Part shown: one piece after another, positions 15,448-24,156 of the stretch | Layout of the letters: each line of letters opens with the position of its first letter | How positions within the stretch are numbered: the first letter of the stretch is position 1 | Assembly: GCF_011761355.1 (NCBI RefSeq) | Contig: NZ_JAASRW010000007.1 | Location: 248,001-312,000, forward strand | Direction: 5' to 3' | Length of the DNA: 64,000 bases | Source of the DNA: Paenibacillus lupini | GTDB lineage: Bacteria; Bacillota; Bacilli; Paenibacillales; Paenibacillaceae | The notes under the pieces: model-generated | The model's database searches: none | What the model saw: only the letters and a program-made list of their open reading frames with translations | Told to the model about the DNA's origin: nothing | Program-made: the position numbers and the translations under genes

Positions 15448-16899
15448 TTACGTTTGTGATTTATCTAGATCATTAATTGACATGCTTTCTACACGATCAA
15501 TTAACTCTCTGACGCTTTGCTCATCTGTGGCAAAATGACGGACATCTTCTCCGAGCAGTTGATCTGCTTCGGCCCGCGACATCTTAACTGACATGGAGCT
15601 CCTTGTCGTCCTGTTAATGGTATGGTCTACCTTATAAGTGATAAGATCCACATTATCAACTAGACTGAGCAGCACGATGGAATTCTTATAAAAAATATCA
15701 AGGTCCGCAAAAGGTTTTTTTGCTTCATCATCTATTTTATATACAATTGTCACACCGTAAGGCTGCGTTTTGGTCTGAAGCTCCATCCCTTTTCCTACAA
15801 GGCCTGCCGGTTTAGGCAATGCGCTGATCAGCCCTCCAACTTTGGAAGCATTGCCTACATACTGCGTTTTGTTATCCATTAACTTACCTAGATCATAGAT
15901 CAGATCACTATCGTCTCCCGCTGATTGCGAAGGAAACGGCGATTGTTCAAATGGTTTAGGATTAGCTGTAAAACCGGTAATCAAAGCAGCAAATACGAGA
16001 ACAGATATAGCAACTACTCGGGACGAGGGCTTCCGATAAGCGACGATGTTTTTAATTCTCGCCTTCACATCGCTCTCTCCAAAAGCAAGCGGTCCTGCAA
16101 CTTTCAGTCTCCCCCGACTAACCGCAAGGGACAGCAAGGTTGTTGCATAGCTTCCTTTAGTTCCCTCCCCCATCGAACGCACAACACGCTCATCACAGGA
16201 CATTTCCATGTCTTTGTTCATCAATCTATACGACAGCCACATCACCGGATTAAACCAATGAATGATCAGCAGCAGAAACGCAAAAGGCTTGATTAAGTGA
16301 TCCCGTCGTCTAATATGTGTAAGCTCATGCTCTATAATAAAAGGCAGTTCCTGCTTGCTGATCCCGATGGGGATATAAATTCTCGGCCTTAGAAAACCAA
16401 ATACAACAGGCGTGGAGATCTGGTCTGTTTCAAAAATCGTACCTTTAACCAGAGTAGCCGTTCGCAGCTTAGCCCAACATTTCATATACATGATAATGCT
16501 GTAAAGAAGCAGAACAGCTGCACCTGTTAACCAGATCAAGCATATAACCGCCATGATGACCTGCATGGGATTAACACTTGACCCCGAAGTTGCAGACGGC
16601 AAGGCTACCAATCGATTTATGCCGATATCCAAAACAGGATTTTTCAACATCTCAACATCCGAAGGAATGTATTCCATAACGTTTGTACCTGATTTACCCT
16701 GAGGCTGTACAAATGCCAATAGGCTAAAACCAGATGTGAAGCTATTAGGGATAACCATTCTTACAGCGACAGCAAGCCAAAGGATATACGAGAATATTTT
16801 AGGAGCCCGCTTCAGCAATAATCTCGTCAGCATAACCGCCAATGCCACATAGCTTGCTGTTATACTCATATTAACAATCGTAATGAACAAGCTCGTCAT
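15448..16899 (-). CDS. BlaR1/MecR1-like M56 membrane metalloprotease antirepressor
   Basis: The 483-residue protein begins with hydrophobic spans (residues about 3-25, 35-55 and 110-135), followed by a zinc-protease motif HELTH near residue 190 (IIEHELTHIRRRDH) and a further span near 300. The extracytoplasmic C-terminus (about 330-480) is not a penicillin-binding domain. It resembles the DUF4825 type (LIYDLGKLMDNKTQYVGN, LVGKGMELQTKTQPYGVTI). M56 proteins sense an external signal and cleave the BlaI-type repressor. The start ATG overlaps the blaI-like stop by 4 nt (ATGA). Since the sensor is not a beta-lactam binder, the signal is unknown. Confidence 0.88.
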   Translation of the reverse strand: MTSLFITIVNMSITASYVALAVMLTRLLLKRAPKIFSYILWLAVAVRMVIPNSFTSGFSLLAFVQPQGKSGTNVMEYIPSDVEMLKNPVLDIGINRLVALPSATSGSSVNPMQVIMAVICLIWLTGAAVLLLYSIIMYMKCWAKLRTATLVKGTIFETDQISTPVVFGFLRPRIYIPIGISKQELPFIIEHELTHIRRRDHLIKPFAFLLLIIHWFNPVMWLSYRLMNKDMEMSCDERVVRSMGEGTKGSYATTLLSLAVSRGRLKVAGPLAFGESDVKARIKNIVAYRKPSSRVVAISVLVFAALITGFTANPKPFEQSPFPSQSAGDDSDLIYDLGKLMDNKTQYVGNASKVGGLISALPKPAGLVGKGMELQTKTQPYGVTIVYKIDDEAKKPFADLDIFYKNSIVLLSLVDNVDLITYKVDHTINRTTRSSMSVKMSRAEADQLLGEDVRHFATDEQSVRELIDRVESMSINDLDKSQT

Positions 16900-17255
16900 T
16901 GCGATGCCTCCTCTATAATCCGCTTCAGCTCCTCAGCCTCCTTCTCAGACAATCTCTTGCCCCCCAGGAAAGCTGTTAGAAACTGCGGCAAAGACCCATC
17001 GAATGCTTTCTCAACAACGGTCTCGCTCTCGTATTTCTGAGCATCCGATTTCTTCACAAGAGCAGTGACCATCGCTTCCTCATTCTGAAGAATCCCCCGC
17101 TCGCACAGCTTTCTAAGAACGGTATAGGTTGTAGACTTGCTCCAGCCAAGTTTTGTTTTGCTAAGCTTTACAAGCTCTGTTGAATTGATGGGTTCATTGT
17201 CCCAAATTAGACTTGCAAATTTATATTCTGCATCAAATAATTTGTAAGATTCCAT
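16896..17255 (-). CDS. BlaI/MecI-type winged-helix repressor
   Basis: This 119-residue protein has the penicillinase-repressor winged helix (AEYKFASLIWDNEPINSTEL, KTKLGWSKSTTYTVLRKLCE, RGILQNEE) and a helical dimerisation tail ending in GGKRLSEKEAEELKRIIEEAS. It binds DNA as a dimer and is inactivated by cleavage through its M56 partner, encoded next. ATG 17255 is preferred over the longer reading because GGAGGGGG precedes it. Two dyads in its promoter suggest autoregulation. Confidence 0.92.
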   Translation of the reverse strand: MESYKLFDAEYKFASLIWDNEPINSTELVKLSKTKLGWSKSTTYTVLRKLCERGILQNEEAMVTALVKKSDAQKYESETVVEKAFDGSLPQFLTAFLGGKRLSEKEAEELKRIIEEASQ

Positions 17256-17274
17256 TCCGTTCGCCCCCTCCGTA

Positions 17275-17294
17275 AGGTTTAACGCAGTAAACCT
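17275..17294. promoter_or_regulatory. Operator dyad 2 of the blaI-like promoter
   Basis: AGGTTTAACGCAGTAAACCT is a perfect 7-bp inverted repeat with a 6-bp spacer, just downstream of the predicted transcription start. It has the same half-site (AGGTTTA) as the dyad over the -10 element. Confidence 0.7.
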
Positions 17295-17302
17295 CATACG
17301 AA

Positions 17303-17332
17303 GAGTTTATTGGAGTAAACCTCTCTTGTCAA
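17303..17332 (-). promoter_or_regulatory. SigA promoter and operator dyad 1 of the blaI-like operon
   Basis: On the minus strand TTGACA (17327-17332) and TAAACT (17304-17309) are separated by exactly 17 bp. The inverted repeat at 17303-17323 (half-sites GAGGTTTA and TAAACTC, written on the minus strand) covers the -10 element and part of the spacer. This is the standard layout of BlaI-type repression. Confidence 0.75.
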
Positions 17333-17347
17333 GTGAAGTAAATATAT

Positions 17348-17379
17348 AAAAAAAGCTGCCGAGATTATCTCGACAGCTT
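17348..17379 (-). terminator. Terminator of the CUT1 sugar transporter operon
   Basis: On the minus strand AAGCTGTCGAGAT pairs with ATCTCGGCAGCTT and is followed by a run of T, 12 bp after the last permease gene. Confidence 0.85.
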
Positions 17380-17390
17380 AAACTACCCTA

Positions 17391-18227
17391 CTATTTCAAA
17401 CCACTTGTGCTAATCCCCTCAACAATATGCTTCTGGAAGAAGAAGAAGATTGCAAATACAGGAAGCAAACTTACAATGGACATGGCGAACATAGCGCCCC
17501 AGTTCGATAATGTCTCAGCATCAAGATACATCTTAAGTGCCATGGAAACCGTGTACATGGATGGCTTGTTCAGGTAAAGCAATGGACCCATCAGATCCTC
17601 CCAACGCCAGTAGAAGGAAAAGATCGCTGCTGTTGCCATTGCAGGAATGATCAGTGGCAGAATAATGCGATAGAACAAACGGAATTTACCGCAGCCATCA
17701 ATCGTCGCCGCCTCATCAAGCTCACCTGGAATCGTTCGAATAAATTGCACCATCAGGAAGATAAAGAATGGAGCTCCGAAGTATGCCGGAATAACAATCG
17801 GTTTAATCGAATTCAGCCAATGAATCTTCGAGAATAAAATGTATTGTGGAACCAGCGTTACGTCATGCGGCAGCATGAGGGTAACCATCATAATCGCGAA
17901 CCAGAAGGACTTCCCTCTGAAGTTCAGTCGGCCGAAGCCAAAGGCGACAAGTGCCGAAGACAATACCGCCCCGATTGTAGCTAAAACAACAAGTACCAGA
18001 GTGTTATAAATATAGGTGCCAAACGTATGTCCACCAATGCCCTGCCAGCCCTCTGAGTAATTCGTCCAAATCCAATGAGCAGGAATTAGCTGGGTGGAAG
18101 TAGTAAAGATTGTCTCGCTTTTCTTGAATGAGCTCATCAGAAGCCAAATAACAGGATAGATCATCACGATAGCGCCGCCTGCTGCAACGATATGATAAAT
18201 CGACCATCTCCATTTTTTTGCTATCAT
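17391..18227 (-). CDS. Carbohydrate ABC transporter permease (CUT1, MalG/YesQ-like)
   Basis: This 278-residue inner-membrane protein has about six hydrophobic spans and the cytoplasmic EAA loop (ELDEAATIDGCGKFRLFYRI, about residues 175-195) that contacts the ATPase. With the upstream permease and lipoprotein it forms a CUT1 uptake system for oligosaccharides. AAGGAGG lies just before ATG 18227 and 4 nt separate it from the preceding stop. As in most Firmicute CUT1 loci, no ATPase gene is present, so a shared MsmX-type ATPase elsewhere is expected. Confidence 0.93.
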   Translation of the reverse strand: MIAKKWRWSIYHIVAAGGAIVMIYPVIWLLMSSFKKSETIFTTSTQLIPAHWIWTNYSEGWQGIGGHTFGTYIYNTLVLVVLATIGAVLSSALVAFGFGRLNFRGKSFWFAIMMVTLMLPHDVTLVPQYILFSKIHWLNSIKPIVIPAYFGAPFFIFLMVQFIRTIPGELDEAATIDGCGKFRLFYRIILPLIIPAMATAAIFSFYWRWEDLMGPLLYLNKPSMYTVSMALKMYLDAETLSNWGAMFAMSIVSLLPVFAIFFFFQKHIVEGISTSGLK

Positions 18228-18231
18228 GTGC

Positions 18232-19125
18232 TTACCCCTCCTTCGACTCGTAGTGAACCCAGTATTTCGACGACAAGAACAAGACGGTTGTCAGAATAGC
18301 TACGATAATGAGCATGATCCATGCCATTGCCGACGCGGTTCCCATATCGAAGAACTGGAAGCCTTGACGGAATAAATAAAGCGAATAGAGCAAGGTGCCG
18401 TCCAGTGGACCACCTGTTCCCTTGGAAATAATATAAGCCGGAACAAACGTCATGAAAGCTCCGATTGTTTGCATAATCGCATTAAACAATATGATCGGTG
18501 TCAGCATTGGCACCGTTATTTTAAAGAATCGGTGTATCCCATTTGCGCCGTCTACACCTGCCGCCTCATATAGGCTGACCGGGATATTCTTAAGTCCGGC
18601 TAGGAAAATAAGCATGGATGAGCCAAACTGCCAAGCCGATAACGTAATTAGCATCCATAGCGCTGCAATTGGATCAGCGAACCATCTTACAGCGTCAAGG
18701 CCAACAGCTTCTAATAGGCCATTGATAATCCCTTTATCGCCATACAGGTTACGCCACATGATGGAGACAGCCACACTGCCGCCAATAATAGAAGGAAGAT
18801 AGAACAACGTACGATAAAGACCAACCGCCTTCGAAGCGGTATTCAGAAGCATCGCGACCATAAGCGCGAAAAACAGACGTAGTGGAACTCCGATAAATAC
18901 ATACAGGAATGTTACTTTCAAAGACTGCCAGAATTTCTTGTCATGCGTGAACAAGTCATTATAATTGTCGAAACCAACCCATGATGGTGTGGTGAACAGA
19001 TCATAATCCGTAAATGATAAATAGAGAGAAGCTAGAATCGGAATAAAGGTAAATACAAGAAAACCAACAACAAATGGACTGATAAAAGCATAACCAGCTA
19101 AATCCTTCTTAAAAACCGCTCTCAT
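18232..19125 (-). CDS. Carbohydrate ABC transporter permease (CUT1, MalF/YesP-like)
   Basis: A 297-residue permease with an N-terminal span (AGYAFISPFVVGFLVFTFIP), about six hydrophobic spans in all, and the EAA loop SLYEAAGVDGANGIHRFFKI. ATG 19125 is chosen because AGGAG lies nine bases upstream and MRAVFKKDLAGYAF is a typical opening; the frame stays open back to 19206. It partners the permease gene 4 nt downstream and the binding protein upstream. Position next to YesM/YesN-type regulators and rhamnose genes suggests uptake of rhamnose-containing oligosaccharides, by analogy with YesOPQ. Confidence 0.93.
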   Translation of the reverse strand: MRAVFKKDLAGYAFISPFVVGFLVFTFIPILASLYLSFTDYDLFTTPSWVGFDNYNDLFTHDKKFWQSLKVTFLYVFIGVPLRLFFALMVAMLLNTASKAVGLYRTLFYLPSIIGGSVAVSIMWRNLYGDKGIINGLLEAVGLDAVRWFADPIAALWMLITLSAWQFGSSMLIFLAGLKNIPVSLYEAAGVDGANGIHRFFKITVPMLTPIILFNAIMQTIGAFMTFVPAYIISKGTGGPLDGTLLYSLYLFRQGFQFFDMGTASAMAWIMLIIVAILTTVLFLSSKYWVHYESKEG

Positions 19126-19224
19126 TCCTACCATCTCCTGCACAAGATTCTCTGCCTCAAGGCTGCGCCGTCCTAGAGTAGGAGCAGCATACGTATCGCG
19201 GTGCAATATACGCCTTGTATAAAG

Positions 19225-19251
19225 GATGGCTGGCCGTTATGGCCAGCCATC
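19225..19251. terminator. Intercistronic hairpin between binding-protein and permease genes
   Basis: GATGGCTGGCC and GGCCAGCCATC are perfect 11-bp complements around GTTAT. On the minus-strand transcript a weak T run follows. Partial termination or 3' protection would make binding protein in excess over permeases. Confidence 0.75.
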
Positions 19252-19267
19252 TCCTGCCTGTCATTCG

Positions 19268-20605
19268 TTATTTGTTCTTCGCTAATATCGCGTTGGCTTC
19301 CTCACGGAATTGCTTAGCAGCATCCTCAGCCGATATTTGCTGGAAGTCCATTTGTTCGGCAATCGAAGCAAACAAGGTAATAATTTCCGCTGCACCGATT
19401 GGATCTGGAGGATCCATTTGGGAGCTGTTCTCTTGTGCCCAAGCAACATAATCAAATACTTGCTGTTGAGCCGGTTCCAACGTACCTTTGATCGCTTCAA
19501 TTACTTTACTGCTGACAGGTACACCGCGGTCGCCTTTGATCAGCTTGTTCGCTTCAACATCATTTACGAAGAAGTTGATGAAGTCAGCAGCGGATTCTTT
19601 ATGCTTGGAGTTCTGTGCGACAGAGAAATACATACTAGGTTTGAGATATAGGCCTTTTTCACGATCTGGACCTGGCATATGAGCCATCTCAAGTGGACGA
19701 TTCGCTACTTGCTGAATGCCTACGAATTGGTTTGTCCATTGGAAAATACCAACTTGCTGACCTTTAACGAGCAAGTCATCTTCCAGACCTTTAATTTGTG
19801 CCTTCACATCTGGTGGAGGAGTATCTCCATCCTTCACAAGCTGCGACAGCGGCTTGAAGAAGTCAACGAACAGCTGGTCATCCTCATAGCCAAGTGCCGT
19901 GCCTTCTGCATTGTAGAGATGCTGGCCCTTCGTACGCAGGTAGTAACCGAAGAATACTTCCGGACGGAAGCCGTTATCGAAGTACAATCCTGCTTCCTTC
20001 GCCTTTGATGCAAGTGCGAAGTAGTCATCCCAAGTCCAGTTGTCATCCGGTTTGTCCACACCAAGCTTCTTCAGAAGCTCTGGATCATACTGGAAGTTAA
20101 CTGCGTTTACACCAAGGTTAAAGCCGTACAGCTTGTCGCCGACTTTACCGCCGGAGATCGCATTTTCTGAAATATCTGCAACGTTAATCTGGTTGTTTAA
20201 GTAAGGTGTAAGATCAGCAAGCTGTCCTTTCGAACCGTATTGCGACAAGTAGGAAATATCCATTTGCACAATATCAGGAAGTTCACTTGCTGCTGCTTGA
20301 GGAGCGAGCTTCTTCCAGTAATCATCAAAGTTAGCGTATTCGGCCTCAATCTTAACGTTTGGATGAGCTGCCTCATACATTTTGATTACTTCGAGGGTGT
20401 AATCGTGACGAGGCTGGGAGCCCCACCAAGCAATTCGGAGTGTAACATTTTCCCCCGTATCCGTTTTCCCTGCATTCGCTGAAGTGCTTGCATTGGCGTT
20501 AGTGTTGGCTGCTTGATTTGTGTTGTTATTGTTGCCTCCACTGCCGCATGCTGTAAGAGTCGTAGCTAAGATGAGTGCAATTGCTGCTGATAGCTTCTTT
20601 CCCAT
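19268..20605 (-). CDS. Sugar ABC transporter substrate-binding lipoprotein (CUT1, YesO-like)
   Basis: The 445-residue protein has a lipoprotein signal peptide with lipobox LTAC (Cys20), a Asn/Ala/Thr-rich linker, and a family 1 solute-binding fold (VTLRIAWWGSQPRHDYTLEV, AAASELPDIVQMDISYLSQYG, DNWTWDDYFALASKAKEAG). It captures sugar outside the membrane for the two permeases. It is the first gene of the transport operon and is separated from the permeases by a hairpin. A cre-like site lies just upstream of the gene. The ligand is unknown; rhamnogalacturonan or rhamnose oligosaccharides fit the context. Confidence 0.93.
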   Translation of the reverse strand: MGKKLSAAIALILATTLTACGSGGNNNNTNQAANTNANASTSANAGKTDTGENVTLRIAWWGSQPRHDYTLEVIKMYEAAHPNVKIEAEYANFDDYWKKLAPQAAASELPDIVQMDISYLSQYGSKGQLADLTPYLNNQINVADISENAISGGKVGDKLYGFNLGVNAVNFQYDPELLKKLGVDKPDDNWTWDDYFALASKAKEAGLYFDNGFRPEVFFGYYLRTKGQHLYNAEGTALGYEDDQLFVDFFKPLSQLVKDGDTPPPDVKAQIKGLEDDLLVKGQQVGIFQWTNQFVGIQQVANRPLEMAHMPGPDREKGLYLKPSMYFSVAQNSKHKESAADFINFFVNDVEANKLIKGDRGVPVSSKVIEAIKGTLEPAQQQVFDYVAWAQENSSQMDPPDPIGAAEIITLFASIAEQMDFQQISAEDAAKQFREEANAILAKNK

Positions 20606-20631
20606 GTTTCTAGCGCCCCTTCCTCAAACCA

Positions 20632-20645
20632 TGTAAGTGTTTACA
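20632..20645. promoter_or_regulatory. cre-like site upstream of the CUT1 binding-protein gene
   Basis: TGTAAGTGTTTACA matches the CcpA consensus TGWAANCGNTNWCA at all but one of the fixed positions (T instead of C at position 7). Confidence 0.5.
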
Positions 20646-20722
20646 TTCCCTATATTACATTCAATTAGGAGAGCCCGGAATCGAATAACCAGTGATTTTT
20701 CGTCAAAAAACAGACATCTTGA

Positions 20723-22282
20723 TTACGATGTTTTCTTGAAATCTGACGGTGATTTGCCCGTATATTTCTTGAACACCTGGCTGAAATAGTGAGGATTGTC
20801 GCCGAATCCAAGCCGCTCGGCAAGCTCAAACACCTTGACATCATTGCTTTCTTCAATCAATTCCAGGGCCTTATCCATTCGAGTTTTCATGACATAATTC
20901 GAGAATTTATCGCCTGTCTCTTTCTTGAAGAGCTTACCTAAATAATCTGCATTCATATATAAAATCTCACTTGCCGCCCATTGCAGAGAGAGCGCGGGAT
21001 TACCCAAATGCTCCGTAACGATGTTCATCATTTTATGAATAATACTAGAATGCCTGCCGGCTTGTAATTCATAGTTTTCCTGACAAATCCGCTTGGCTGC
21101 CTCTTCAACAAAAGCTCTTAGAGCCTGAAGTGTACTTAGCCCCTCAAACCTCGCGAGAAGCTGCAAATATTCATTCATACGTCTTGGCTCAGCTTGCCGG
21201 AATAGTGCGACATACAAAGTAATGACATTAGATTTTGCAGTCAGATCATCAAGCCGAAGCTCAGCCAGAATCCGGAACGCTTCATCGAGCTCTCGGCTTG
21301 TCTCTTCCCAGTTGCCTGATTTGGCCGCCAGACAAAGCTGTGAATCATCAAACAGGAAGACTTGCTCCTCCTGCTCATTTTGCATCTGAATATCTCGGAC
21401 TGTAATTAAACTGCCCCCACCTAGATAAAATCGATGGTTCAGACAGCCTAACGTATCCATGTACATTTTCCGTGCATCGGCAAGCTCCCCAGCATCACTA
21501 ATCGCAATTGTCGTGTCAATCCGGAAGTAACCAAAAAAGGTACGTCTCACTTCAGACAGGATGGTTAACAGCTCTGCCTCAGCATGTTGATCACGAACAA
21601 GGATAAGAAGCTGACTGCCGATTGTGGTGCTTAATAGAATAATGGATTTGCCTAAAATATCCTCTGCAATGTTCTTAATCGCAAACAGATGATCGAACTC
21701 GTATGGTCCTTCCAATTGGAACAACAGCAATCTAGCCTGCAGGTTCTCTAGCTGAATGCCAAATAGTCTGCCGTATTCGTCCCATTCACGACGTCCATAT
21801 CGCTTATTCGTCACATATTCCTTCAGAAATTGCTCCTTTGCACTTGGAAGAACCTTCTTCAATTCTTCCTGCATGCGCTGCATAAAGGCATCCGTATGCC
21901 GCTCCTCATTCAACTGCTCTACAACTGAGACGAGCGCTTCAGCGATCGTATTCTCATTACATGGCTTCAGCAAATAATGCTTCACCCCGTGCTGCATCGC
22001 CTGGCGAGCGTAATCGAAGTCACCAAAGCCGCTCAGCATAATGCAGGCAATGTGTGGATACTTCTCCTTCACTTGCTTAACTAGACTTAGCCCATCCATC
22101 CCCGGCATACGAATATCGCTGATAATAATATCCGGTGGCTGTGTTTCTATGAACTGAAGCGCTTCCAGTCCATTACGCGCTGTTCCCGCAAGCTGCGTAC
22201 CATACTTGTCCCAATCCATCAGTGAAGCAATGCCCTCAAGAATAATCCGTTCATCATCAATTAGCAGCACCTTATACTTCAT
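20723..22282 (-). CDS. AraC-type response regulator (YesN-like)
   Basis: The 519-residue regulator has an N-terminal receiver domain (LLIDDERIILEGIASL; phospho-acceptor Asp56 in IIISDIRMPG; Lys in YLLKPCNE), a long middle region, and a C-terminal pair of AraC helix-turn-helix motifs (about 415-515, LQWAASEILYMNADYLGKLF and AERLGFGDNPHYFSQVFKKY). It receives phosphate from the histidine kinase encoded just upstream and overlapping by 4 nt (ATGA). GGGGGAG precedes the start. It probably activates the adjacent CUT1 transporter operon, 117 bp downstream. Confidence 0.95.
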   Translation of the reverse strand: MKYKVLLIDDERIILEGIASLMDWDKYGTQLAGTARNGLEALQFIETQPPDIIISDIRMPGMDGLSLVKQVKEKYPHIACIMLSGFGDFDYARQAMQHGVKHYLLKPCNENTIAEALVSVVEQLNEERHTDAFMQRMQEELKKVLPSAKEQFLKEYVTNKRYGRREWDEYGRLFGIQLENLQARLLLFQLEGPYEFDHLFAIKNIAEDILGKSIILLSTTIGSQLLILVRDQHAEAELLTILSEVRRTFFGYFRIDTTIAISDAGELADARKMYMDTLGCLNHRFYLGGGSLITVRDIQMQNEQEEQVFLFDDSQLCLAAKSGNWEETSRELDEAFRILAELRLDDLTAKSNVITLYVALFRQAEPRRMNEYLQLLARFEGLSTLQALRAFVEEAAKRICQENYELQAGRHSSIIHKMMNIVTEHLGNPALSLQWAASEILYMNADYLGKLFKKETGDKFSNYVMKTRMDKALELIEESNDVKVFELAERLGFGDNPHYFSQVFKKYTGKSPSDFKKTS

Positions 22283-24045
22283 GCTCTCTCCCCCATTTCA
22301 ATCGGTAAATACAAGGTTAAGCGTGTGTAAGCTAACGGTACACTTTCTACCCGGATCCCATACGCTTCTCCAAATAACATCTTGATGCGGTCTTCAATGT
22401 TGCGAAGCCCTATTCCGGTTCCCCTTGGGGTAATCAAGCCATTCCGCAGTTGTTCAATCACATCAGGTGCCATGCCGGGACCGTTGTCTTCCACCGAAAT
22501 CGTGATGCCACCTTCACATTCTTCAGCTGTAATCGAGATGATACATGGTTCAATCATCTGCTCTAATGCATGATTGATCGCGTTCTCAACAAGAGGCTGC
22601 AGACTAAGCTTAGGCACTTGAAAACCAAGCAGACGGTCTGGAACCCGATTCTCAAATACCAGACGCTCTTCGAACCGGATATGCTGGATAGCCACATAGT
22701 GACCCACCAGCCTCATCTCATCTTCCAGTGTGACCATCGGCTGCTTATGGCTGATGGTACTGCGCAGCAAGTAACCAAGCGATTCCACCATGATCGAAAT
22801 TTGCTTGTGACCGGCGATTTTGGCAGACCAGTTGATCGATTCCAGCGTGTTGTACAGAAAATGCGGGTTGATCTGTGCCTGAAGCGCCTTAAATTCGGTA
22901 TCCTTGATTGTAAGCTGCTTTACATAATTTTCGTTAATTAACTCGTCAATACGTCCTACCATCATCCTGAAGTTGCGCTGCAATTGGCCAGCCTCATCCT
23001 TCGAAAGCATCCGTTCTTCCTGCTCTTCCACAAATTCGAAGTGACCAAGCTGAATACGTTTCATCTTCTGATTCAGCCGTTCAATAGGACCGGTAATAGA
23101 TCTTGAGAAACCAAGCGCAGCTGTAAGAATAAGAAGAAAGAGCAGAATATAAACGATAATGACAGTGTTCTTTGCTTTCTCTGTTCTGTGGAAAATATCT
23201 TCATACGAAATCATGTTCACATACACCCAGTCCAACGTGCTGGATGAGAAATACGTAATGAAATATTTTTTACCGGAGATGGTGACAATCTTGAAGCCTT
23301 GCTGGCCCGGCAGCCTTATGGAAGCAAGATTGATTGCATTGGGATGGTCTAACGGATAGACCAGATTACCGCCCTTTTCCATAATCGCGAAATTCGCTTT
23401 CTTACTGTCTGTTGAGGTGACTAGATCACTGTAGAGACGATCGATATCGATCCGGACCGCCATGTTGCCAAGATGATCAAGCTCCAGCCCATCCACCCTA
23501 CGGATTTCCCTGCCTGCTATGAGGGCATTGTCACCATGATCCGGAGATACAAATTTGACGCCGCCAAACGTCTTATTTGATGCATAAATGACTTGATCGG
23601 TTCTATCTTTGGATAACGTAATCATTTTGTATCCGTTTCCATATTGCTTCGCAAAAACATCCATCACATGAAAGGAAAGGATATACTTCTCATTACTTGT
23701 AAACGTAAGCAGACGTGACCGTAGATTAACCGCCGTCAAATAGTTGCTGTAATCCGAGCCCCCAGCCTTAATTTCACTTAAATATCCCTGGATATAGCTG
23801 TCTGTTGCAATCTGGAATGAGATCTTCTCCATATTCCGCAGTTCTTTCTCAATTCCTAGGGAGGCACTATTAAGCGCGCTGGCGGATTGCTTATAAATCT
23901 CTTTGTCATAAGCGCGGAAAGCATAATGCATAACGACAAAGGTTGCAACGCCAATAACGGACATCATCAGAGCTAGAAGGACGATAATTTTGTACTTGAT
24001 CCGCAAATTATAGTAGAACGCCAACATTCCCTGCCTCAAGGTCAT
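22279..24045 (-). CDS. Sensor histidine kinase (YesM-like)
   Basis: The protein (588 residues from ATG 24045) has a TM segment near residues 18-40, an extracytoplasmic sensor of about 260 residues (dCACHE-like), a second TM near 300 (TVIIVYILLFLLILTAALGF), a HAMP segment, and a YesM-type His-kinase domain with H395 in QINPHFLYNTLESINW. The ATPase motifs are LQPLVENAINHAL and VEDNGPGMAPD. It senses an extracellular ligand, possibly with the transporter's binding protein. The start is uncertain: AAGGGG abuts ATG 24045, while TTG 24039 or ATG 24027 have better spacing. It lies upstream of, and transcribed with, its response regulator. Confidence 0.93.
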   Translation of the reverse strand: MTLRQGMLAFYYNLRIKYKIIVLLALMMSVIGVATFVVMHYAFRAYDKEIYKQSASALNSASLGIEKELRNMEKISFQIATDSYIQGYLSEIKAGGSDYSNYLTAVNLRSRLLTFTSNEKYILSFHVMDVFAKQYGNGYKMITLSKDRTDQVIYASNKTFGGVKFVSPDHGDNALIAGREIRRVDGLELDHLGNMAVRIDIDRLYSDLVTSTDSKKANFAIMEKGGNLVYPLDHPNAINLASIRLPGQQGFKIVTISGKKYFITYFSSSTLDWVYVNMISYEDIFHRTEKAKNTVIIVYILLFLLILTAALGFSRSITGPIERLNQKMKRIQLGHFEFVEEQEERMLSKDEAGQLQRNFRMMVGRIDELINENYVKQLTIKDTEFKALQAQINPHFLYNTLESINWSAKIAGHKQISIMVESLGYLLRSTISHKQPMVTLEDEMRLVGHYVAIQHIRFEERLVFENRVPDRLLGFQVPKLSLQPLVENAINHALEQMIEPCIISITAEECEGGITISVEDNGPGMAPDVIEQLRNGLITPRGTGIGLRNIEDRIKMLFGEAYGIRVESVPLAYTRLTLYLPIEMGERA

Positions 24046-24070
24046 CCCCTTCTCTCTTTATAGTAGACAT

Positions 24071-24111
24071 AAAAAACAGCGGTACGACGGGATTATCCCG
24101 CAGTACCGCTG
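24071..24111 (-). terminator. Terminator of the rhamnose catabolic operon
   Basis: On the minus strand CAGCGGTAC pairs with GTACCGCTG around an inner CGGGAT/ATCCCG stem, followed by T6. It separates rhaB from the histidine kinase gene. Confidence 0.85.
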
Positions 24112-24156
24112 CCCGTAAAAACGCTCATTTCATAAGGCATCTTCTGATGGATAATC

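Noticed and set aside
15448..17255. Beta-lactam resistance sensor operon
   Set aside because: The repressor/antirepressor pair is BlaI/BlaR1-like, but the sensor part is not penicillin-binding and no beta-lactamase or PBP gene is adjacent, so a resistance role is not claimed.
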